Shown here: positions 56,411-64,000 of the stretch, in pieces
Layout: the number at the start of each line of letters is the position of its first letter
Position numbering within the stretch: position 1 is the stretch's first letter
Assembly: GCF_001625305.1 (NCBI RefSeq)
Contig: NW_017804365.1
Span: 1,370,333 to 1,434,332, forward strand
Source of the DNA: Branchiostoma belcheri
Lineage: Eukaryota > Chordata > Leptocardii > Amphioxiformes > Branchiostomatidae
Direction of reading: 5' to 3'
Length of the DNA: 64,000 nucleotides
Translations under genes and position numbers: made by a program
Notes under the pieces: generated by a model
The model's input: the letters and a program-made list of their open reading frames with translations, nothing else
The model's database searches: none
What the model was told of the DNA's origin: nothing

Positions 56411-56543
56411 ATGGGACAATACAATAATCATATTCACCTGAGCGAAGTGAGGAAAATCGAAAGTGCATTTCCTAAAGGCACAAGATCGGTGGGATGTCAG
56501 GACTTCCGAGTCGAGCGCTCTGCCGCTGCGCCACACGACCCCA
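56411..56543 (-). mobile_element. tRNA-derived SINE, minus-strand copy with intact A box
   Basis: Read on the minus strand: GGGGTCGTGTGGCGCAGCGG with A box TGGCGCAGCGG (56523-56533), then AGAGCGCTCGACTCGGAAGT, CCTTTAGGAAATGCACTTTC and CCTCACTTCGCTCAGGTGA. The latter two are the body shared with the copies at 7176 and 21630. The B box is lost, so it is not a tRNA gene. Confidence 0.8.
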
Positions 56544-58721
56544 CATCATCTTTGTTGGTAAAACCATATCCAAAAATATCCATTGCAATCTGCTGAAACA
56601 CTTACATACACACACACACAATCAAAGGGGCAGGCCAAAAACAATACCTCCAGTTTTAGTGAAGGTAAAAAGGCTACATATCAGCAACTAACTTTATGTA
56701 CCTGTCTAGTCGGTGTGGCAGACAATCGTAAGGGTCAATTGCAAGGGCCTCTTTCTTGCGAAGACCATGGACATTGCGGTCAATGTTAAACCGATCATCG
56801 TATAAGTGGGTGAACAGCTTGCAGGAAATGTCTATACTTTCCTGGTAATGACTGGTAAATTTCTCTAATTAAAACTCGTAATTAGTTTTCGACCGTACTT
56901 TTCTTGACCTATGATAATGCAGATAAAAACGGGGGTGCGTCAATCGCCTGAGTCTCAGACGGTCACGCTGTTTTATACTGCAGAAAAAATGTTACCAATG
57001 GTAAAAAATGCTAGTAAAATCGGTAATATATAGTTTAAAGCAGTACCGGACTTAGAAACTAAATCAAACGTCTTGTAGATTTCTTATAAAATACCTTTAT
57101 TTTTCATTGTAAGAATGGCTGCGAGAATATAAGTTGTCACGTGTGTGCTTAATTTGAGTTTGAAGTCAGTTCATTTGCATTCATTAGGTTTTTTCTGAAT
57201 AAAATGAACTTAAACTAAATCTGATCAGACTGCTCCCAAACTCCTTGGTTGGGTGGCGTTCGAGGGGAGGTTCTGAATGTGTGGCAGGGGCTTTACACAC
57301 ACGAAGGACAGTACGCAATCCATTACTTGTGACTCGGGTCCTCTCATGTTTGGGGTGCCGACCTCCTGAAGATATATCGTGGACACAAGTGCAGTCAATC
57401 AGCACAGTTTCTCAATCTGCGACGGTCCTCCGTAGCCAAACCTATCAAAAAACTACTCCCACGGCTGCCCCGGGGGATTTATATTCGGATCCCTTAAAAA
57501 TTAATGTTTGCAAAGGCAAGGGTCCGGCTAGTACATCGCCAAGACTACTCTAGAGGTCGCTGATCTTGACAAAATCACCTCTACCACTCTAGAGGACATC
57601 TAAAGCATTGTCTGAGAGAAGAAGAAGTCTTTTAAAAGAATAAATCACACAGACATTTTATCCCGATATTTTAGCAAGAATATGTTTAAAGCAATACAGC
57701 ATCAGTGCAAACACATCCAAAGATGGTACTCGCATGGTATTCATATTTTTTTTTTTTTGCATTTTGCTTATTTTTAAACTCTCGCGTTGCAGTTAATTCC
57801 ATTTTACGTATGTTACAACTTTGTCGAATGTCATCAGCCTGGTAAAAGGAGTGTTATGTAACAATATAGCATTAAGAATTGAAATGTTTTTATTATAAAA
57901 AAAACTATGTGTGATTGTAATTTATTTCCATTTTCAACATATTTGAGCAATTATCTCACATTTATCTTCTACGCTAAAATAGCTATTATGAGGCACACCC
58001 ATTTTGTGGCACTGCCAAAACTAGCAAAATGGAAGCAAACATGGCTGACAGCTGTGTTTCCAGCTTTTAAACACTGTATTGCAGGACAAAGGCGTAATAT
58101 TTTGGAACTTCCAATTTCTAAGTGGCACTGGTGGTTGATTCAAGTCACTGTGTAAAGAAATGGCCACATATTTTACAGAATGCAGGTATTACAGTGTTGT
58201 TGGTGTAGCATCTAGATACTAGATGGTATTGATATTGCAGGTTTTTTTAATTTTTCTTTGCGCTTGTTTGGGTCTCAAGATGATCGAGATATATTGCAGA
58301 TTTGGTACCAATAGGGATATGAAAGGTTGTCTAGCCAGCGATGTGTGCATAGCGAGGTCGGTTGGCAAAAATCGAACGCATTCATCCAATCATTCTCCAG
58401 ACATATTTGTGGACCACACTTGCCCTAGATGTGGAACTCATGGCAGAATAACACAGTTTCAAGATTCTAGATTACTACATCACTCATAAATTCGTACAAT
58501 CGCTTCAGCAAAACATACAAAAAGGCAGGTGAAAGTTGTTTTAACAACATACAATATAAAAACGTGTATTTGAAATATTGAAGATTCGCTTGTGTCTACG
58601 AACAACAAAAGGAAACATGATTTCAGAAGACCTGGAAAGATCACTTTTGATAGACATGGTTGCAGTAGATTTTAGTAGAGTGTGTGAACAGGTCAGTATA
58701 AATTAATAAATTAATCAAATT
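56544..58721. other. No recognisable gene
   Basis: A GC-richer patch at 57240-57560 is open in + and - frames but carries no recognised motif. The + frame 58223-58489 contains CPRCGTHG but no splice context. A T run sits near 57749. Confidence 0.4.
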
Positions 58722-59029
58722 TACGCCAAAAAACAGTTACTCAAGCAACTGGATATGATTTTGAAAACGTCAGACGTTTCAGCTAGTATCCACTAGCTTT
58801 CGTCAGTGACTGAGAGACCAGAGGGGAAAGCAGGTTTCCAAAAATTTGTCTTCACTTTATTTGCATATCAATCAACAGGTTTTGCTTATAAACCTGCTTT
58901 CCCCTCTGGTCTCTCAGTCACTGACGAAAGCTAGTGGATACTAGCTGAAACGTCTGACGTTTTCAAAATCATATCCAGTTGCTTGAGTAACTGTTTTTTG
59001 GCGTATCGTATTACCTGGATGTCTAACCT
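58722..59029. repeat. Family H repeat, intact inverted copy
   Basis: The left half ACGCCAAAAAACAGTTACTC...GTCAGTGACTGAGAGACCAG and the right half CTGGTCTCTCAGTCACTGAC...GAGTAACTGTTTTTTGGCGT are long inverted repeats of each other (about 120 bp each). The right half holds CTGACGA (58921-58927), an AGCTAG/CTAGCT stem and GAAAC (58947-58951); the left half holds the same on the minus strand (58776-58806). It ends in CCTGGATGTCTAACC. Non-coding. Confidence 0.9.
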
Positions 59030-59075
59030 TTATCGACGTAATCAAATCAAATGAGAAATCGAGGTAGTGTTTTGG

Positions 59076-59087
59076 TCTCTGTCTCTC

Positions 59088-59141
<54 letters not shown>
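59076..59141. repeat. (CT)n / (CTGT)n microsatellite
   Basis: Uninterrupted CT with a short CTGT block in the middle. The long minus frame over it (58941-59288) is an artefact. Confidence 0.97.
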
Positions 59142-59142
<1 letters not shown>

Positions 59143-59598
59143 CACACCCAGATGTTTTTGTTACAAGATGACCTTCTTGAAAGCTGACAGTTAGTGTTGT
59201 TTATCTTGCATAATGAAAAAAAATGGTACACACTGATTTGAATAAGTCGAGGACAGAGTCTCCACCACACAAGATCTAAATATTTCATGGGATTCTGAGA
59301 TCTCCGAATTCTTGTTCCTTCTGCCTAAATTCACACTATATAGCAAAAATATATAAATTGATAAGTGCAGATCATTGATCTATACTATTTAGATTTCAGA
59401 TTCTTCCAAAAACCATATCAATAATTCGCCATGTAAGAAGGGCCCTGGAAATACAATGTATAGGGCGCCATGTAATGAAATGTATGGGGCGCCATCTGCT
59501 GAGTTACATGGTTGTTGCATGGCCCAAAATCGCTATCATATTTTCTGAAAAAAAACTTTGTTGGTGGTATCACTGGTATGGTTAGCAAAGAGACATAA

Positions 59599-60068
59599 GG
59601 CCACACCAAGTAAATTTTATGGATGACGTCCTTTGGAGACCCTAAATATAATGCGAAAAAAAACAAGAAAGGCCCTAAAAAACAAGATGCCTAGATTAGA
59701 AATATACTAAAAGACACAAATTGAATGAGGTGACACAGTGTAACAAGCAAGAAGTCCTTTATTCATCATCGAAACAACAATAAATTAGGTGGAACAGCAG
59801 TTGTCGTCTTGTGCTTTTGAGAGATAGATGGAGCGGTCAGCAAGTTTCTTCAAATGTGGCAGCATGTACCAAACTGAATTCCTAATTGAAGTAATTATTT
59901 CCTTGCTTGATGCTTCATAAGCTTTGGTCCGCACAAACCTATTTGCGGCACTGTCGTGACTCTTTGGTCATAGTTACAGGAAGCGGAATTTCTCGTTTTT
60001 TTTTTCTAGGAACAGGCCAAAATCAATGCGCTCGCGGACGTCATCCATAAAATTTACTTGGTGTGGCC
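59599..60068. mobile_element. PIF/Harbinger-like MITE, copy F
   Basis: Perfect TAA flanks (59596-59598 and 60069-60071). Ends GGCCACACCAAGTAAATTTT and the exact inverse AAAATTTACTTGGTGTGGCC. Interior matches copy C (29349) in reverse orientation, with an additional block near 59820-59940. The best-preserved ends of the family. Confidence 0.92.
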
Positions 60069-60589
60069 TAAGAGTTTTGCACACAGTATCAAGGTTTAGC
60101 AGAATTTCCAGAAAGGCTCGGGTGCACACACGTACAGTTCTTGATACGTTTTCAGCAATATCCTGTTCCGTGCTTGGGACCTGAGCACAGTTATCTTACA
60201 CATCTCACACACACGCGAGGTTATGTATTCTATGAACTAAATTAACATCGATGAAAGATTACTCGTAGATTTAGTTGTCAGTTTTGAAAGCACAGCTTGT
60301 GGTCTGAAAACAGATTTCTATCCAGGCAAACCCCCTACACAAGAACTTAAAGCCTGCAAACTTTTCAACTCTCGAACCCTTGCAAAATTTTACGAAATCA
60401 ACCAAGAATATTATACTTCAACTAACCACCATTTCCATGATTTCGTTTGCTTCCCTTGTTTTGTTGATTTTACAACTTACTTATATACTTTAAATGTACT
60501 GATGATTGCAATAACTAGTCTAATTAGTTTCATCTTTCTTTATTTGTTTAGATAGAGGATTTGCATTAAACCACAAAATGTTCTTTTAA

Positions 60590-60795
60590 TTGTTTTTGAT
60601 TATTTCCTGTTATCATTGTTTCTTTGTTTCAAATTTGGTGTCTTTTAGTAATAATGGTTATTTATCTTTTCATGTAGTATTAGGGAGGGCCAAAGATAAA
60701 CCAGGATTCCGGCCATCCCTATTTATTTTTCCATTGTTACATTTTAGTTAATTTGTAAGTGCAAAACAACAAATAAATAAATAAACAAACAAATG
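60590..60795 (+). mobile_element. Probable LINE 3' UTR and tail
   Basis: A terminal hairpin-like segment AGGGAGGGCC...GGCCATCCCT lies at about 60682-60721 and an AAATAAATAAATAAACAAAC tail at about 60770-60793. This hairpin-plus-A-rich-tail layout matches LINE 3' ends, but no RT residues are visible upstream. Confidence 0.5.
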
Positions 60796-61290
60796 TGTAG
60801 AATCGTGGGCGTGGATGATTATACTACAGTCCCGTCTATCACCATGATTGACAGCACTTCCGGGCACCATGATCACAGACCGTTGTAAGATTACGGTCTA
60901 ACAGATGTTTTCAATTCATACTGTCCTTACACGGACTGAACTATAGGGAAACCCAGTCACAGACCAATGTATCGAGGTCACCTTCAATTATTGGAAACCG
61001 ATCGTTCTTTTATGTCAAGAAAACGACTGTTTTCTGTCGATTGGTTCTTCGGTTGAAGTCTTCCGAAGGCAATAACTTTAAGAGCAAGTGACGGATCACT
61101 TAATGCCATGGGTAGAACCTTGCGTGTCAAATATTGAATCGAATCAGTAGGTCATACGTGTATGTCCGAAGAAAATCAGTTGTTGACACAAATCCGTAGA
61201 AGTAAAGTAATCAATTACATACTGCCCTTTAGTGTGTATGTATAGTTGTGTTTCGCTTGGTGGAGCTGCTGACACACGAATAACCTTCCA

Positions 61291-61348
61291 ATGGCGAATC
61301 AACCCGAAAGGCCTGTCTATCGTTGTCCCCTTTGCAATAAAAATCTAG
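61291..61348 (+). CDS. Candidate first exon with C-P-L-C motif
   Basis: CCAATGG gives a good start context at 61291. Nineteen codons (MANQPERPVYRCPLCNKNL) lead to a donor CTAG|GTAATA at 61349, in phase 1. C-x2-C with a basic aromatic residue before it is the usual first half of a zinc-binding module. The other half would be in a later exon; none was found nearby. Small size keeps confidence moderate. Confidence 0.35.
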
Positions 61349-62017
61349 GTAATACAAGATATTTTATAATATTTTTCTCAACCTATTTCTAATATAAGAT
61401 TTTCTGCAATATGTCTTTGAGCATTACAAACTTTCTAGCATTTTTTTACTTTTCATAATCATCTTACTTTTAACTTCTTAAATTTTTCTACATCTTAAAA
61501 AGTTTCTAATTATTCAAGATGTTTCTAACCTGTTTCTAACCTGTTTTAGGCATTACAAACTTTCTAGAATTTTAATTTTATTTCAATTTTTCTTTTTTTT
61601 TCTTCTCTTATTTTTCGTTATGATTTTATCTCATTCTACATTTTATACCTTTACGTTTTTGCATTCATTTAGTTATTTTGAATATTTACTTTGATCATTT
61701 TAAAGCTGATACTAGATGACAGTGTTACACTCAGCTTACACGGCTTCTTGCTCCAGAAACGCAGCGAAATCAAACTATGATTGAGCCTGCAGACATTCAG
61801 GCTTTACTGTTATAGATGATGGCCTTGAAAAGTGGAATTTGTTGCTAAGGGTAGGATACGAGATGATAGCAAAGACAGATCCAGTTGTGAAACAGCGAAA
61901 AGTTTCTGATGCTGCCTTACAAATATTCAATGTAGCCCTACATAAATGTGGTACTTAACAAGACTAACCTGTGCGGTTTCCATTCAAGTAATTTATAACT
62001 TAATTACGACGAAGAAG

Positions 62018-62356
62018 GTTAGACATCCAGGTACTAAGATACGTCTTTATTTATTTGGATATCAATCAATAGTTGGTGCTTATAAACTGCACCGCAAAAA
62101 AGTAGTTACTCAAGCAACTGGGTATGATTTTGGATACGATCAGACGTTTCAGCTAGTATCCACTAGGTTTCGTCAGTAACTGAGAAAAAAATTGTCTTCA
62201 CTTTATTTGCATATTAATCAATTGTCTGTGCTTATAAACCTGCATTTCTCCTCTGATCTCTCAGTTTTACTGAGGAAAGGTAGTGAATATTACCTGAAAC
62301 GTCTGGCCGATTGCAAAAACATATCCAGTTGGTTGAGTAACTGTTTTTGGCGTATA
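62018..62356. repeat. Family H repeat, second full copy
   Basis: Begins GGTTAGACATCCAGGTACTA AG, left half ...AGTTACTCAAGCAACTGGG..., right half ...CAGTTGGTTGAGTAACTGTT TTTGGCGTA. Right half: CTGAGGA (62270-62276), stem AGGTA/TACCT, GAAAC (62296-62300). The spacer TTCACTTTATTTGCATAT is shared with the copy at 58722. Confidence 0.88.
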
Positions 62357-63115
62357 ACTTTATTAGTGTACCTAAGAATTTAGCAACATATTACGCTGGC
62401 TGGTACACCCAAACACAATAGAAACATCTAATTTGACTTGTAACAACGCAGAATATGCAATTCTACTCTAATTCAAAATATTTTTTCTTAGCACGAAAAC
62501 CCTAAATTTCCTACTGAATTTGATCCGTTGCCAACCATGGCTTAACCCTACAACACACTATATATGGTTGAACCAGACAGAAGCACTAAGTATGAGATAT
62601 TGACTTATGCAACGTCTGGAACGTTGCTTCATATCGCGAAGAAAAAAACGTATGTTGCCTAAATAAACAATTAAATTACTAAAGTTCAAAAATTGAAATT
62701 CAAATAAAATTCTTCATTAACATTATATATTTTATACAGCTCGTTCATGTCTCAAATTTTTAAAATTCATGCAACCATTCAATTATTTTTCATAAATATC
62801 TCAAAAGTCTCTCCTCATGTGTTATGCAGTTAATTCTTCGTCAAAGTTTGTAAAATCCAAATATTAGCAAACACTCTTGATATGAAGTTTACCTTGTTCA
62901 TTATCACGCACTATGTCGTGTTTGTAAACAAGTTAAGATGGGCTTTTGTAGGTTATGATTTTCATATTTCTTTCACTGGTTCACCCTACTTTCATACAAA
63001 ATCATACAGCAACATTGTAGCGAAATTCTCCCTCTGGATTCATACTTTATCGGCTTTGCCTAAATCTACCTCAAAAAAATTTGCAACTCATGATACGGTC
63101 TACAGTGTTATTCGA
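62357..63115. other. No recognisable feature
   Basis: AT-rich; the frame 62882-63193 looks random. Confidence 0.5.
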
Positions 63116-63301
63116 TTATACATCATATTTCTGAATAAAATGTCTCATTTTGGAATTAACTACATCACTCATCGACAGAGTTGTCTGGGATGAGAAATAA
63201 TGGCTCAAACCATCGATTGATATTACGATGACTGATTCGTACTTGTCACCGCTCCGATCGACCCTAAGCTGATATTGCCATGCGGGTCTGCGGCGTTCCA
63301 T
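63116..63301 (-). CDS. Candidate first exon, basic N-terminus, unknown
   Basis: The minus-strand ATG at 63301 in good context (AAGGTCATGG) opens 61 codons to 63116. The codons look real: MERRRPAWQYQLRVDRSGDK, then YESVIVISIDGLSHYF, with the quality dropping after about residue 45, so a donor may lie there. A TATATAAAG box on the same strand at 63360-63368 is 60-70 bp upstream of the ATG, a plausible core promoter. No family is recognised. Confidence 0.35.
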   Translation of the reverse strand: MERRRPAWQYQLRVDRSGDKYESVIVISIDGLSHYFSSQTTLSMSDVVNSKMRHFIQKYDV

Positions 63302-63359
63302 GACCTTGGCCCGCGAATAGGAAATGTCCGGATTACTATCATTATTAGAACATAATCTA

Positions 63360-63368
63360 CTTTATATA
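63360..63368 (-). promoter_or_regulatory. TATA box candidate
   Basis: TATATAAAG on the minus strand, upstream of the ATG at 63301. A further TATATATGG lies at about 63413-63421 on the same strand within a GC-richer segment. Confidence 0.3.
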
Positions 63369-63907
63369 AGAGAAGCCGCCGCTGTATTACAGCGTTTGTC
63401 TCGTTGTCGCGGCCATATATAACCTTGGCGTGATGCTGTGATATTTCCTATCGCTACACCACAACTTGTGACTCGACTAGACCGGCGTTTGAAAGGTATG
63501 GGCGTGGGGAGGGGGGCTGTACCGACGTTCATTGCTTAGGTCAAATTTTAGCTAAAGCTGCATTATATACTATAGAAAAATTCAATTACATTCTCGGGGG
63601 AGATAACCAATACAATATTCAAATAGGAAAGTACATTAAAGAATGATTCAATATTAGGGACTACATGTTAGAGAATAGCTAAACCTTTATTGTTATCACT
63701 GGTATATATTCTGTACGTAATTTGCTACATACATATATTCTGTACGTCGGATTAACTCATCCATACATGTATTTAGCTTTGTTAGATCTTTAGTTGTAGA
63801 AGACCATACAAAAGTCCCTTTACTATTTGTTGTGTCAATAAAGAATTCCCCTGTAATGTTAGGAGGATACAAAAAGTAAATTAATCCCATCTCCACACAA
63901 TAACTTA

Positions 63908-64000
63908 GGCCATGTTGATTTGATTATATGGATGACATCCTCCGGGAGCCCCAAAACTGATGCGCGCGTGCGAATAAAAAAAAGTTTTGCAAAAAAAAAA
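63908..64000. mobile_element. PIF/Harbinger-like MITE, copy G, cut by window end
   Basis: After TTA (63905-63907), GGCCATGTTGATTTGATTAT ATGGATGACATCC starts a copy of the copy-B subfamily. Its right end lies beyond the window. Confidence 0.8.

Noticed and set aside
56480-56545. tRNA gene on the minus strand
   Set aside because: The A box is good, but the B box and acceptor pairing are missing; it is a SINE head.
58941-59288. 115-codon minus frame with Arg-Glu repeats
   Set aside because: Runs through a (CT)n microsatellite and a family H repeat.
1-64000. Integrated viral or retroviral genes
   Set aside because: All RT remnants found are of non-LTR type; no gag, env, capsid or LTR pair was recognised.

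Overview
The window is eukaryotic and looks like a gene-poor, repeat-dense stretch of an invertebrate deuterostome genome, most likely a lancelet (Branchiostoma). This rests on tRNA-derived SINEs, many 5'-truncated non-LTR retrotransposon tails, swarms of short non-autonomous DNA transposons, microsatellites, an assembly gap (26549-27052) and consensus splice sites beside short open frames. The species is an inference from repeat character as I remember it; no search was run. There are no operons, Shine-Dalgarno sites or CRISPR arrays, and I recognise no viral gene.

Layout. 1-345 is a TG-type microsatellite. 2617-3525 is a piggyBac-like MITE with TTAA ends and an unusual load of CRE, RFX and YY1 motifs. 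4-9.5 kb holds copies of a hairpin repeat (family H), a tandem duplication, a SINE and a second MITE. 10-16.2 kb has the first copy of a repeat with RFX and nuclear-receptor sites (family X), two candidate exons, two PIF/Harbinger-like MITEs and a 68-bp tandem array. 18.4-20.7 kb is a cluster of reverse-transcriptase C-terminal remnants. 21-25.8 kb has a (CACT)n run, a SINE, a 197-bp duplication, a large foldback and promoter-like motifs. 26-27.9 kb has the 5' end of an RTE-type retrotransposon, the gap, then a nested minisatellite. 28-47 kb is the part with most candidate host exons: a signal-peptide exon at 30501, a cysteine-bearing exon at 32641, coding-like frames at 33.7, 37.4, 38.1-39.0, 42-44 and 46 kb, and on the minus strand at 41257-41688 a frame that aligns with the mature domain of TGF-beta ligands. 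47-64 kb returns to transposons: an RTE tail, five more Harbinger-like MITEs in total with the window end, two H copies, one X copy, a SINE and a 50-bp-arm palindrome with TCTCGCGAGA motifs. Two small candidate first exons lie at 61291 and 63301.

Confidence. Repeat calls rest on internal comparison (two or more copies, terminal inverted repeats, target-site duplications) and are fairly secure. Gene calls are single exons or fragments judged by open frame, codon look and splice signals only. No complete gene can be assembled with confidence, so nearly all coding entries are low confidence and most have no assigned function. How the genes work together cannot be read from this window.
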